A stretch of DNA of 64,000 nt from Cohnella sp. GbtcB17 (GCF_019091135.1 NZ_JAGXJW010000040.1:1-64000); one strand, 5' to 3'; counted from the stretch's first letter, positions 8,871 to 16,898 are shown. Numbers and translations are program-made. The notes: generated by a model from the letters alone, not told the origin.

Positions 8871-9989
8871 CTATGCCTTCGCATGTTCTTCCGCGGAGAA
8901 CGACAACAGCTTTTCCCGCAGCAGCGCAAATGCTTCGCGCAACCGCGCTTCAGGCACGGCCGCATAGCGGTCGCCGATATTCACTTCATAGCCGCTGCCG
9001 CCGCTATCCAGCGTCTTGACCCACGCGGACAAGCCGACACCCGTCTCCTCGGCGACGCTGGCTAAGATCGGCTCCAGCGCCTCCTTCGGCACATCCGCCT
9101 CGACATGAAACATGTTGGACACCGGCACCGCCGGCACGGTGCATATCGAATCGGCGCATTCGTTGTACATTTCCGCCAGCGCCTTCGCTTCATCGTAATA
9201 CTGCGCCATTTTGCCGATCCGCTTGTCGAAGTAATAATCCGAGCTGATCACGTACGGATACAAGCTGATCAGGTCCCCGCCATGCCGCCGCTTCCAGATT
9301 TTCGAACGCTCGGTCAGCGCGGGTTCTCCCGCCAATATCGCGCCGGCGATGCCGCCGAGTCCCTTATAGAACGACACATACACGCTATCGAACAACGCGC
9401 AGATGTCAGCGGCTGACTTCTCGTAATGAGGCAAAATCTCGAACAAACGCGCGCCGTCCAGATGAAGCCTGATCCCCCGGCTGCGGCAGTAGGCCGATAT
9501 TTTCTCAAGCTCCGCATACGGCGGCAATTGTCCGCCGATCTCCCGCTGAGGCAGCTCAAGCAGCAGGCAGGCTACATCCTCACTCAAAAGCCGGACGTCA
9601 TCGAATCGGATGAGCCGATTCCGGTCGGCCAGCAGCACTGTCTCGATCCGATGCAGCTCCTTCAGACCGTCCTCTTCGTGCAGCTCGAGATGGCTGAGCG
9701 GATGGTAAGCGACCTGTCGCTTTCCCGTCTCGTCGCAATGGATTCGTAGCGCAATCTGCTGAGCCATCGTCCCGCTTGGGAAAAAGACGGCCTCCGGCTT
9801 GCCCAGATAATCTGCCATTTTCGCCTGGAATCGTTCGATAATATCCCCTTTTCCGTACATATCGCTGGCCGTATCGGCGTCTGTTCCCGCCAGCGATTCC
9901 AACAGCACCTGCACGCTGCGCTTGCCGTGGCCGACGACCGGATGCTTGCTGTTTTTAAACGCATCCGCCAAAGTCATGCTGCCTTTCAT
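8871..9989 (-). CDS. Low-specificity L-threonine aldolase-like PLP enzyme
   Basis: A 372-residue fold-type I PLP enzyme of the beta-eliminating lyase / threonine aldolase family, which cleaves L-threonine or allo-threonine to glycine and acetaldehyde. The GHGKRS and ERFQAKMADYLG regions match the family N-terminus, LHLDGARLFE supplies the Asp that pairs with the PLP pyridine nitrogen, and the Schiff-base Lys is in SFYKGLGGIAGA at about residue 208. The enzyme is cytoplasmic. ATG at 9989 follows GGGGGAGGAC. It is monocistronic, with about 100 bases to the esterase-like gene start downstream. Related tryptophanase-like lyases are the main alternative. Confidence 0.85.
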   Translation of the reverse strand: MKGSMTLADAFKNSKHPVVGHGKRSVQVLLESLAGTDADTASDMYGKGDIIERFQAKMADYLGKPEAVFFPSGTMAQQIALRIHCDETGKRQVAYHPLSHLELHEEDGLKELHRIETVLLADRNRLIRFDDVRLLSEDVACLLLELPQREIGGQLPPYAELEKISAYCRSRGIRLHLDGARLFEILPHYEKSAADICALFDSVYVSFYKGLGGIAGAILAGEPALTERSKIWKRRHGGDLISLYPYVISSDYYFDKRIGKMAQYYDEAKALAEMYNECADSICTVPAVPVSNMFHVEADVPKEALEPILASVAEETGVGLSAWVKTLDSGGSGYEVNIGDRYAAVPEARLREAFALLREKLLSFSAEEHAKA

Positions 9990-10190
9990 GTCGATGTCCT
10001 CCCCCTATTTCGGTTCTTCAAGTATACCATGATGCCAACGAAGGCAATCGGCGCGCAAGCTTCGTCTTCCACGGAGCGATAGCGCGCTTGGTTTATTTGG
10101 CATTGGACGGAGCGCCCAAGGCGACTTATGATGATGAAAAAGAGACGACCGTTCGAACGAACGACCCTTTCGAGGAGGCGTACCGCAAGC

Positions 10191-11081
10191 ATGTCCTTGT
10201 TAATCGGCTCGCACGTATCGATGTCCGGCCCCCGCATGCTGCTGCAAGCCAGCGAGGAAGCGGCCTCGTACGGCGCGAATACGTTTTTGATCTATACCGG
10301 TGCGCCACACAATTCCCGTCGCAAGCCGATCGAAGCGCTCCAGATCGAGGCAGGCGCCGCCCATATGCGTGAGCACGGCATCTCGAACATCGTCGTTCAC
10401 GCGCCGTTTATTATCAATCTGGCCAATACCGTCTCGCCGCGCACGTTCGAATTCGGCATCGAGCTGCTGCGCGAGGAACTGATGCGCACGGAAGCGCTCG
10501 GCAGCCGCCAGCTCGTTCTGCACCCCGGCTCGCATGTCGGCGCTGGCGTCGAAGCGGGCATCGCGCGCATCGTCGAAGGGCTTAACGAAGCGCTGTCCGA
10601 ACGCCGGGACGTCCAGATATCGCTCGAGACGATGGCGGGCAAAGGCACGGAATGCGGCAGAAGCTTCGAGGAGCTGGCCCGAATTATTGACGGTGTTACG
10701 CACAACGAGCGTTTGTCCGTCTGCCTCGACACTTGCCATATTCATGACGCAGGCTATGACGTCGCCGCCGGCTTTGACGGCGTTCTGGACGAATTCGACC
10801 GCATCGTCGGCCTGGACCGGCTAAAGGTGCTGCATATCAACGATTCCAAGCATGAACGAGGATCGCGCAAGGACAGGCACGAAAATATCGGGCATGGCTT
10901 TATCGGGCTTAAGGCGCTTCGCTATGTCGTCAGGCATCCCCAGCTTCAGGGCCTCCCCATGCTGCTCGAGACGCCATCGATCGGAGCGAAGAAATACGTC
11001 AACCCGCCTTACAAGCATGAGATCGCGCTGCTGCGCGGTGAAGTCGACGCCCCCGTCCTCAAACCCGCCGCGGTGTCCTAG
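10191..11081 (+). CDS. nfo: Endonuclease IV (AP endonuclease)
   Basis: A 296-residue TIM-barrel AP endonuclease that nicks 5' of abasic sites in base-excision repair. It opens with [10 protein letters not shown], and the trinuclear zinc ligands can be read in order: [21 protein letters not shown] (Glu), CLDTCH and [23 protein letters not shown], and LLETPS. The true start is ATG 10191, nine bases after GAGGAGG; longer frames extend upstream without support. The terminal region is proline-rich but intact. Spore formers rely on Nfo during germination. The gene is monocistronic and ends at a shared terminator with the FusB-like gene. Confidence 0.93.
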   Translation: MSLLIGSHVSMSGPRMLLQASEEAASYGANTFLIYTGAPHNSRRKPIEALQIEAGAAHMREHGISNIVVHAPFIINLANTVSPRTFEFGIELLREELMRTEALGSRQLVLHPGSHVGAGVEAGIARIVEGLNEALSERRDVQISLETMAGKGTECGRSFEELARIIDGVTHNERLSVCLDTCHIHDAGYDVAAGFDGVLDEFDRIVGLDRLKVLHINDSKHERGSRKDRHENIGHGFIGLKALRYVVRHPQLQGLPMLLETPSIGAKKYVNPPYKHEIALLRGEVDAPVLKPAAVS

Positions 11082-11089
11082 ACAACAAA

Positions 11090-11120
11090 AAACGGTGAAG
11101 CCGCTTGCGCTTCACCGTTT
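11090..11120. terminator. Bidirectional terminator between nfo and the FusB-like gene
   Basis: Stem AAACGGTGAAG at 11090-11100 with CTTCACCGTTT at 11110-11120, flanked by A-runs on the left and T-runs on the right, so it can end both converging transcripts. Confidence 0.85.
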
Positions 11121-11131
11121 TTGTGATGCTT

Positions 11132-11782
11132 CTACTTGACGAGGCTGCTCAAGAACTGCTCGAGCGGAGCGGGATCCGTGATATTGCCATTGCAAACTAC
11201 GCTGTCAGCGCACATATAATTGCCGATCGCCTTGTAATAGTCCGGCGAAGCGTTCGCAGGCCTGGACTTCGTAAGCGCCGTGAACAGACCGACCTCCGTC
11301 TGCCGGTTGCAGACGAAGCAGGTCCCCTTCTTGTTCGTCGGCGTGAACCGGCCTTCGATGCCGATGAGCCGGCCGTCCAGCGGGTACACGATAAACAGCT
11401 TGTTCGCGGCGATGTCCGACCAGCCCAGATAGCTGATCGCTTTCCAATCGATCGCATCCAGATCCGGAAGCTTCAGCTTCTTGATCTTCGGATACAGCTT
11501 TTTCAGCTGCTGCTCCGTTCCCGGCTCGAACGCGATCCGGCAGCTCTCCAGCGATGCCAGATAAAGCTGGAATTCAGGCGCCGTCCCCAGCTCGGCACCG
11601 CGCAGTATGAGGTCGCGCGCCGCTTCGCTTGCTTCCGGGAAAGCCTCGGTGAGTTTGAACTGCATATTTGAACGGACCGACTCGACGATCTTCGGATCCG
11701 CAACGGTCGTGCAGGTGTTCTGCAGAAGACCGACTTGTTTTTTGATCAGGTTATATTGATGGTTTCTAATGAATGGTTGCAT
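11132..11782 (-). CDS. FusB/FusC-family elongation factor G-binding protein
   Basis: A 216-residue protein of the FusB family, which binds EF-G and frees it from fusidic-acid-stalled ribosomes. The N-terminal helical part begins with the HQYNLIKKQ pattern of FusB; the central YLGWSDIAANKLFIVY matches the FusB core; the C-terminal treble-clef zinc finger has C155, C158, C191 and C197 in the contexts GTCFVC and YMCADSVVC. Length is close to the roughly 213 residues of FusB. AAGGGG lies eight bases before ATG, but is drawn into a hairpin in the long structured leader (11793-11988), suggesting inducible translation. The promoter sits inside the 3' end of comQ. Whether it gives fusidic acid resistance or has a housekeeping role is not shown. 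Confidence 0.85.
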   Translation of the reverse strand: MQPFIRNHQYNLIKKQVGLLQNTCTTVADPKIVESVRSNMQFKLTEAFPEASEAARDLILRGAELGTAPEFQLYLASLESCRIAFEPGTEQQLKKLYPKIKKLKLPDLDAIDWKAISYLGWSDIAANKLFIVYPLDGRLIGIEGRFTPTNKKGTCFVCNRQTEVGLFTALTKSRPANASPDYYKAIGNYMCADSVVCNGNITDPAPLEQFLSSLVK

Positions 11783-11792
11783 GCTTTCAGCC

Positions 11793-11988
11793 CCTTAATT
11801 AGTATGGTTCGCTAATTAGGTGCAAAGCCCATGATTAGAAACGATAACGCTGGTACGGGCGATCGATTAAAACTGAAAGTCCGGCCCCATGCAAAGTATC
11901 GCCCTGATCGCAGGCTTTGCATGAGTTAAGCGCATTCCGGCAAAGTGATTTGCCATCGACTAACGCCCCCCTCTCAACTTGCATTATA
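11793..11988 (-). promoter_or_regulatory. Promoter and structured leader, candidate translational attenuator of the FusB-like gene
   Basis: On the minus strand a promoter TTGTCC (12011-12006), 17-base spacer, TATAAT (11988-11983) gives a leader of about 190 nt. A ribosome-site hairpin is seen at 11793-11820 (CCTAATTAG pairing with CTAATTAAGG), covering part of the AAGGGG of the FusB-like gene. ATGCAAAGCC (11922-11913) can pair either with CTTTGCAT (11896-11889) or with GGCTTTGCA (11829-11821), which are mutually exclusive. A further hairpin GGCAAA/TTTGCC is at 11939-11954 and CCTG/CAGG at 11903-11914. The leader ORF spans these segments. Structure is read from the sequence; the regulatory effect is inferred. 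Confidence 0.6.
11867..11956 (-). CDS. Leader peptide ORF, 29 codons, upstream of the FusB-like gene
   Basis: ATG at 11956 to TAA at 11867 encodes a 29-residue peptide beginning MANHFAGMRL and ending GPDFQF. A purine-rich GAGAGGGGGG lies about nine bases upstream. The ORF covers both copies of the alternative pairing segments, so a ribosome paused in it would change which hairpin forms. Short leader ORFs of this kind control several ribosome-protection and rRNA-methylase genes by drug-dependent stalling. The peptide itself matches nothing I recognise. Confidence 0.5.
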   Translation of the reverse strand: MANHFAGMRLTHAKPAIRAILCMGPDFQF

Positions 11989-12900
11989 CCGAACGTCGTA
12001 GTCCGGGACAAATATTTCTCTGAATTGCCCGGCCCATGGCTCCAGCATCGGCGGCAGCAGCTCGTACAGCTCGTTCGCTTTGTCCTTATAAAGCGCCTGC
12101 ACGACCTTGCAGTATTCGATGCAGCCCGAATCCCGCGCATACTGCACGAATTGATGCTGACGCTCGATGAACTGTTCGCGCGACAGCGATCCCGCGTAAT
12201 ACGCGTCCAGCGCCGGGAATTCCTCATGGCTGTCCTCCAGCATAAACAGAACGGGCAGCGTACGCTTTTTGTGCAGAAGATCGTTCTTGTAGTCGAGCCT
12301 CAGCACATCCCTCGCATCGTTTTCGATCTGGGACACGATGCCCGCGCATACGGCCAACTGGTCCAACGCCTTTAGCGTATCGGGTTCCACTCCCTCGACG
12401 AGCGAATAGCCCATAGAGACGGCTAGTTGCATCAAAGCGCCCGATTTGTCGGCAACCATCCGAAAATATTCTTCCTCCGTCCGAACCTTGTCCGTAATAT
12501 CCGCCTGCTGTCCTTGAATCGAACGCGCCAGCAGTCCGCCGATCATGGGGCCGATTCCCGGCCTGTCGCAGTTGCCAAGGATGGCGGCGAACATCGTCAG
12601 CACGGCGTTCAGCGTGACCGCTTGATCGCAGCTCATCCATGGCCTGGTCGGACTATCCCGATCCTGCAGGTCGTCCACGATGTCCAGCAGCAGGATGATC
12701 AGCTCGGTCAGTGCCGCATGCCGCTCCAGGTCCGGCGACCGTCCGCCCAGCATCCGATGCGTACAGCGGGTCATCTCGGCCCAGGACGTCTTTTCGGCTG
12801 CCTTCTCCGCGATAAAGCTCCGCAGCGTCGCGTTCAGCGTCGACTCCAGCGCGTATTCGTCAACCATGCGGTGAAGCTCCACCAGGATGCTCTCGTCCAT
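11974..12900 (-). CDS. comQ: ComQ-like isoprenyl transferase (polyprenyl synthase fold)
   Basis: A 308-residue all-helical protein of the trans-isoprenyl diphosphate synthase fold. It keeps the first aspartate-rich motif DDLQD at residues 76-80, in LLLDIVDDLQDRDSP, and a second acidic patch NDARD followed by the KKRTLP basic/Pro element found in prenyl synthases and ComQ. Beside a NarL regulator, a ComP-like kinase and a Trp-ending small peptide, it is best read as ComQ, which isoprenylates the tryptophan of pre-ComX and helps process it. ATG at 12900 follows GAGAGGGAGA and lies 13 bases after comA. Its DNA is GC-rich (35 of 60 bases at 12841-12900), unlike comX. A housekeeping prenyl synthase is the alternative but is less likely here. 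Confidence 0.8.
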   Translation of the reverse strand: MDESILVELHRMVDEYALESTLNATLRSFIAEKAAEKTSWAEMTRCTHRMLGGRSPDLERHAALTELIILLLDIVDDLQDRDSPTRPWMSCDQAVTLNAVLTMFAAILGNCDRPGIGPMIGGLLARSIQGQQADITDKVRTEEEYFRMVADKSGALMQLAVSMGYSLVEGVEPDTLKALDQLAVCAGIVSQIENDARDVLRLDYKNDLLHKKRTLPVLFMLEDSHEEFPALDAYYAGSLSREQFIERQHQFVQYARDSGCIEYCKVVQALYKDKANELYELLPPMLEPWAGQFREIFVPDYDVRYNAS

Positions 12901-12913
12901 GTCCGTCTCCCTC

Positions 12914-13549
12914 TCAGCCCTGATATTGCGGACTTTGCACAAATTTCTCGATCGCCTGCGCCCGCGTCTGAACGCCGAGCTTCTCATAGATGCGCCGCAA
13001 ATAATTGTCGACCGAACGCTTGCTGATATACATTTGCTCGGCAATCTTCTCGTACGTGTCGCCTTTGATGATCAGTGTCATGAGCAGCACCTCTTCGTCC
13101 GTCAACAGCTGGTTGACGGCATCTTTGCCCGTTACGTTCTTGAGCTGCGGTAGCATGCTCTGCGGCAGAACGATCTGATCGTCCAGTACGCAAGCGACGA
13201 TATGCTTCATCGTCGACTCGGTGACGCCTTTGGAGATGATGCCGCCAATCAGGCCGGACAGCAAAAAGGGAAGCAGATCCGACACATCGACGCCAGTGAA
13301 AATGATGATCTTGAGGTTGGGATGCGCCGCCTTCAACTGCTCCGCGACCTGCGTGCCGCTTAGATCGGGCAGCTGATAATCCAGCAGCACCAGATCGGGT
13401 CGCACCGCCGCGGATAACTGAATCGCTTCCTCGCCGTTCTTGGCAACCCCGGCCGTCTCGATCCGTTCCATCTGGCCAAGCAATTGCAGCGTCGCCTGCG
13501 CCATCAGCGGATGGTCGTCAACGACGATCGTTTTATATTTTCGCTTCAT
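12914..13549 (-). CDS. comA: ComA-like NarL-family response regulator
   Basis: A 211-residue response regulator. The receiver domain (residues 5-120) has the acidic pair in VVDDHP, phospho-Asp in LLDYQLPD, Thr in IIFTGVD and Lys in ISKG. The C-terminal LuxR/NarL helix-turn-helix (about 145-205) contains EKIAEQMYISKRSVDNYLRRI, with the SKRS element also present in Bacillus ComA. ATG overlaps the comP stop as ATGA, the usual coupling of kinase and regulator. It should be phosphorylated by the ComP-like kinase upon pheromone binding and activate target promoters. Other NarL/DegU-type roles cannot be excluded by sequence alone; the locus context decides it. Confidence 0.8.
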   Translation of the reverse strand: MKRKYKTIVVDDHPLMAQATLQLLGQMERIETAGVAKNGEEAIQLSAAVRPDLVLLDYQLPDLSGTQVAEQLKAAHPNLKIIIFTGVDVSDLLPFLLSGLIGGIISKGVTESTMKHIVACVLDDQIVLPQSMLPQLKNVTGKDAVNQLLTDEEVLLMTLIIKGDTYEKIAEQMYISKRSVDNYLRRIYEKLGVQTRAQAIEKFVQSPQYQG

Positions 13550-15867
13550 GCAGTCATACCTTCTTTAAGCGGGATTGCGGCGCTGAACGACATGCCACTG
13601 CCATGGCCGGACTTAATCTCGAACACGCCGCGCATCGATAAGATTCTGCTCTTTAATTGTTCCAGACCGATATGAGAGCCTCCGATCTCGCGTACGGTAT
13701 CATTGTCGGACATAAAGCCCAACCCATCGTCACGGTATTGAACGATCAGCTTGCCGCTGGAAGCGCTCAAGTTAAAATTCACTTTATTTGCGTTCGAATG
13801 CTTCTTCGCGTTGTTGATCAGCTCCTGGAACACGCGGAACAGATGACGCTTCATCTCGATATCGCAGGATTCAATCATGTCGATCCCCCCGTACCTGAAC
13901 TCAATTTCAAACGGAAGGGTGGTTTGCTCGAGCTCGATCAGCTTATCGATCGTTCGAACCAAGCCAAGTTCCTGAAGCAAATACGGATGCAGCTCGAAGC
14001 AGCTCTGGCGCAAATTCATATTGATAATGTCGATATAATCCAGCAAGCTCTTCGCTTGCTCCGAATCCTGCCAATCATCCGCGTACTTATCAAGCAATGC
14101 AGTCAGCTTTCTTTTTAAAAAGAACAAATCCTGCATGGTCGTATCGTGCAGATCGGTAGCGATGCGGAATCGTTCTTTTTCTTGAAGTTCGAACATGAGT
14201 TTGCGAAACCAAGCAATGTCGTTAGCTGTTTCCTCATTTGGTACTTGTGAAGCCAAATGCTCAAGGCGTTCCGACATTTTCCGAATTAAAAATAAGTTTT
14301 CCAGACTTACAGATAAATAAGAAATAATTAAATTGAGCCATTGCAATTCTTCATTTCCGAGCTGCGTGTTTGTTTTCTTCTGGGTCAATACAAGGTAGCT
14401 AGCGTAATCTTGATTTCGAGTCAATTCAAATAATAATAAGTCTGAGACCTCTGTGGAAGATAATGTTAATCGCTCTTCAATTAGATGATCATCAATCGCT
14501 CCTACACTAATGATTTCTGTCGAATTATTATGTTTAAAAATAACCGCTCCCCCAGAAACATTTAAGCTCTCAAGAATGTCTACAAGAATCATTTCTTTCA
14601 ATTCCTTAAAACTTGATATGAAACTCAACTTTTTAGCGATCTTTTTTAAGGAATTTTGCAAAAAATGTCTTCTTGGAAAGACTACGCGCTCCCAACGGGA
14701 TGATAAATATTCTAAAGAGAAAAGAGTTCCAGATAAAATTACTAATGTAAAAATGAAAGTTAAAAGCGAGGTGTCGAGCTTTAAATTTGCCGGAAAAAGT
14801 ATTGATATCATACTTACCATTAATAGACTCGGGATAATTGATACGGTGGTAGTAAGAATTAATCTTCGTACGACTAGGTCAATATCATATATTTTTTTTG
14901 CCAATAGAAGATAAGTAAATGATATAGGGAATATTAGAATAAACCAAGTTGTATAAACAGTGCTCACCCAAACTTCACCAAAAACAAATTTGGATAAAAA
15001 AGAAAGAAACACAATAGGGGAAATTGAAATTGTAAAAAAGATTCCAATTGATTTTAACAAAGTTGATACGTACGGATTCAGATCTTTATTTTGATTATAA
15101 ATTATGGTTAAAAAGACAATATCGAATATTACGCCTATTGAAAAAAACGCCAATTCAAAAGTTGCTTGAAAGTCATGCAATCTATAGCCAAATTCGAAGT
15201 CAAAAAAATACAAAACTTCTAGAAGGGAATTAACCGCAACGAACCCATAAATCCAATTAAAAATTTTAGTATTTATACGTATATTACTCTTTTCATAAAG
15301 AAAAACAAAAATAAAATGCAATAATACAATAGGAATAAGCTTCATACATAATCCAATTGTAAATTTACCTAGAATGTCTCCCCTAATTGATGCACCTAAA
15401 CTAAAAAAGGTTAAACCGATATTTATGAAAACATAGGATAAATAACGTGCAGAGAGGGAATTTCGTACATTTGAAATGAGGACAAAAGACAAGAGCAAAC
15501 TGAAAATCCCTTCAATTAACGAAGACGTATCATAAATGGTCAGTTTCGGAAATTTCGAAAAGTTAATTTCTTTAACTTCATCATTTTGAAGAATGAGGAT
15601 TGAATTTGCATCATTGATTGTTCTCCATCTTCTAACAGACTTATTAGATAAAACATTCTCCCCATCTATACTCAAAATCTCTGCCCCAACTTTTAAACTA
15701 GTCTTAGAAGCCTGACTCTTGGAATCAATGGCAGTTACGTACCATTTTCCATGGCTTTCTTCAATTTCAATGTCTAGGTATTGATACTTCTCTATCACGC
15801 TCATAAACCATATTAAGGATGCAATTGAAAACAAAAATAAAATTGGATAAATCCTTTTATTCGACAT
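13546..15867 (-). CDS. comP: ComP-like membrane sensor histidine kinase with PDZ-like extracellular domain
   Basis: A 773-residue kinase starting at ATG 15867 after GGGGGAGAA. One N-terminal membrane helix is followed by an extracytoplasmic PDZ-like domain (KVGAEILSIDGENV, about residues 30-100), then about nine more hydrophobic segments, a GAF-like stretch, and a HisKA_3 domain with phospho-acceptor His in DLHDTTMQDL. The ATPase domain has NNAKKHS, DDGLGF and GGSHIGLEQL. This one-plus-PDZ-plus-many-TM plan is that of ComP. The 5' two thirds is strikingly AT-rich (12 G/C of 60 at 14881-14940), while DNA encoding the kinase core is GC-rich, with the change near 14200. It sits divergent from comX and is followed by comA with overlap. 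Confidence 0.82.
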   Translation of the reverse strand: MSNKRIYPILFLFSIASLIWFMSVIEKYQYLDIEIEESHGKWYVTAIDSKSQASKTSLKVGAEILSIDGENVLSNKSVRRWRTINDANSILILQNDEVKEINFSKFPKLTIYDTSSLIEGIFSLLLSFVLISNVRNSLSARYLSYVFINIGLTFFSLGASIRGDILGKFTIGLCMKLIPIVLLHFIFVFLYEKSNIRINTKIFNWIYGFVAVNSLLEVLYFFDFEFGYRLHDFQATFELAFFSIGVIFDIVFLTIIYNQNKDLNPYVSTLLKSIGIFFTISISPIVFLSFLSKFVFGEVWVSTVYTTWFILIFPISFTYLLLAKKIYDIDLVVRRLILTTTVSIIPSLLMVSMISILFPANLKLDTSLLTFIFTLVILSGTLFSLEYLSSRWERVVFPRRHFLQNSLKKIAKKLSFISSFKELKEMILVDILESLNVSGGAVIFKHNNSTEIISVGAIDDHLIEERLTLSSTEVSDLLLFELTRNQDYASYLVLTQKKTNTQLGNEELQWLNLIISYLSVSLENLFLIRKMSERLEHLASQVPNEETANDIAWFRKLMFELQEKERFRIATDLHDTTMQDLFFLKRKLTALLDKYADDWQDSEQAKSLLDYIDIINMNLRQSCFELHPYLLQELGLVRTIDKLIELEQTTLPFEIEFRYGGIDMIESCDIEMKRHLFRVFQELINNAKKHSNANKVNFNLSASSGKLIVQYRDDGLGFMSDNDTVREIGGSHIGLEQLKSRILSMRGVFEIKSGHGSGMSFSAAIPLKEGMTA

Positions 15868-15939
15868 ATTTCTCCCCCTAACAACAAGTTTCATGGTATA
15901 TTTTACTTAGAGATTATATTACTTTAGGAGGTATGCGAT

Positions 15940-16116
15940 ATGCTTTTGACCTATTCATCATCGGAAGTAAAAAAAGAAATTCGAGCTTTCAAAAAGAATG
16001 AAGTACAGAATGGATTTACTTCTCTCTCTTCTAAGTTAAATGGAAAAGAAATTTCAATACTAAAAAAGGTTGTTTATAAGTCTGATGGTACGAGTACAGC
16101 AGGTTTTTGGTCCTAA
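15940..16116 (+). CDS. comX: ComX-like pre-pheromone, 58 residues
   Basis: A small ORF with an excellent TAGGAGGT eight bases before ATG 15940 and its own terminator. The 58-residue product is lysine-rich in the middle and ends STAGFWS, placing a single Trp one residue from the C-terminus. Pre-ComX peptides are about 55-60 residues, poorly conserved, and carry one Trp near the C-terminus that ComQ isoprenylates. Size, Trp position and neighbours (comP 72 bases away, comQ and comA downstream of comP) all fit. It is transcribed divergently from comP, not between comQ and comP as in Bacillus. DNA is AT-rich (18 G/C of 60 at 15961-16020). The mature pheromone boundaries cannot be read. Confidence 0.7.
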   Translation: MLLTYSSSEVKKEIRAFKKNEVQNGFTSLSSKLNGKEISILKKVVYKSDGTSTAGFWS

Positions 16117-16158
16117 CATAGTAATCGCTTCAACAATAATATTATAATTTGTAATTGG

Positions 16159-16197
16159 AAGCCCTTTCTCCTCTCCAAAAGAGGAAAGGGCTTTTTT
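16159..16197 (+). terminator. Terminator after comX
   Basis: Stem AAGCCCTTTCTCCTCT pairing with AGAGGAAAGGGCTT across a CCAAA loop, with one bulged C, followed by a run of T. It lies 43 bases after the comX stop and marks comX as a separate short transcript. Confidence 0.85.
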
Positions 16198-16413
16198 GAA
16201 CTTTTAGCAAAGGAAAACACTATTATTAGCGTAACAGTTCCATTATTTTGATTTTAAACGAAAAAATGCACTTCAAATTGCATCTTCACGCACGCAAATT
16301 GCACTGACAACACCAATAAATTACAGGTAAACTTTAACATATAAGCGCAATGCATTCAAAAGAATTCTATTCCTTTCAAACTAAAAGTAAACGAGGTTTA
16401 GCAGGTGATTACG

Positions 16414-16770
16414 ATGAAGGAGATAAAGGAAAGCGACGACGCATGGTTCACCTCTCTCGCGGTTCAAACCGTGCTGCAGGAGCAAATGGTCAAGGTGAGG
16501 CTTAACCGCCATGAAATATTGAATATCGCCGAAGAAGTGCAAATGGAAATGCTTCGCTTCAAGGAAGCGGCCGGGCTCATAAAGACACCATCCGGCAAGG
16601 TGATTCCCCAAATGAGATTTATTCTGGCGCATCTGCAGGACGAACATCTGTCCAGCAGTTATTTCGAGGCCAGATCGCTTGGTCTGGATGCAGAGTTCGT
16701 TCAAATGCTGCGCTGCGAGATTATTCGGAGGGGTATTAAAGACCTGGTGTCCGAGGATTTAGAGCATTAA
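16414..16770 (+). CDS. Sda-domain protein with N-terminal extension
   Basis: A 118-residue protein whose C-terminal third (about residues 72-112) closely resembles Sda, the small helical-hairpin checkpoint protein that blocks KinA autophosphorylation when DNA is damaged: LQDEHLSSSYFEA, then LGLDAEFVQML and EIIRRGI follow the Sda pattern of L-DE-L-SYF-A, then LDF-L and EI-RR. Sda of Bacillus is only about 46-52 residues, so the first 70 residues here, predicted helical with EEVQMEMLRFKEAAGLI, are an added domain of unknown role. ATG 16414 is chosen because AGCAGGTGAT lies upstream at good spacing; GTG 16405 is the alternative. It is next to the com locus but separated by a terminator. Function as a kinase inhibitor is inferred. 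Confidence 0.65.
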   Translation: MKEIKESDDAWFTSLAVQTVLQEQMVKVRLNRHEILNIAEEVQMEMLRFKEAAGLIKTPSGKVIPQMRFILAHLQDEHLSSSYFEARSLGLDAEFVQMLRCEIIRRGIKDLVSEDLEH

Positions 16771-16833
16771 TTGATCGAATTCAATATGTTATTGTCATTA
16801 AATGTCGAAATACGATTGTCACGAACTAAAAAA

Positions 16834-16873
16834 AAGACACAGGGTTACCCTATCAGGGCAAGGCCAGTGTCTT
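16834..16873. terminator. Bidirectional hairpin terminator
   Basis: AAGACAC at 16834-16840 and GTGTCTT at 16867-16873 enclose an inner GGGTTACCCT hairpin; an A-run precedes it on the plus strand, giving a T-tail for leftward transcription from the RibD-like gene. Confidence 0.7.
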
Positions 16874-16898
16874 CTCATATTATGGTTTGATTTTGTCC

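Noticed and set aside
10148-10160. CGTTCGAACG palindrome before nfo as a LexA box
   Set aside because: The half-sites are in the wrong order and spacing for the Firmicute SOS box (CGAAC-N4-GTTCG).
11783-11973. Possible c-di-GMP or ZTP riboswitch in the FusB leader because of GCAAAGCC and GGGCCGGAC strings
   Set aside because: The order and spacing of conserved elements do not match either class; the leader-ORF attenuator explains the repeated GCAAAG/CTTTGC segments better.
14510-15233. Rightward ORFs (134 and 61 codons) inside comP
   Set aside because: They are antisense to a clear kinase gene in AT-rich DNA and have no motif or ribosome site.
16260-16320. Possible ComA binding box between comX and the Sda-domain gene (TTGCAT and ACGCAA, TGCA repeats)
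   Set aside because: Half-site spacing is about eight rather than four bases and the GG/CC core is absent; too weak to report as a site.
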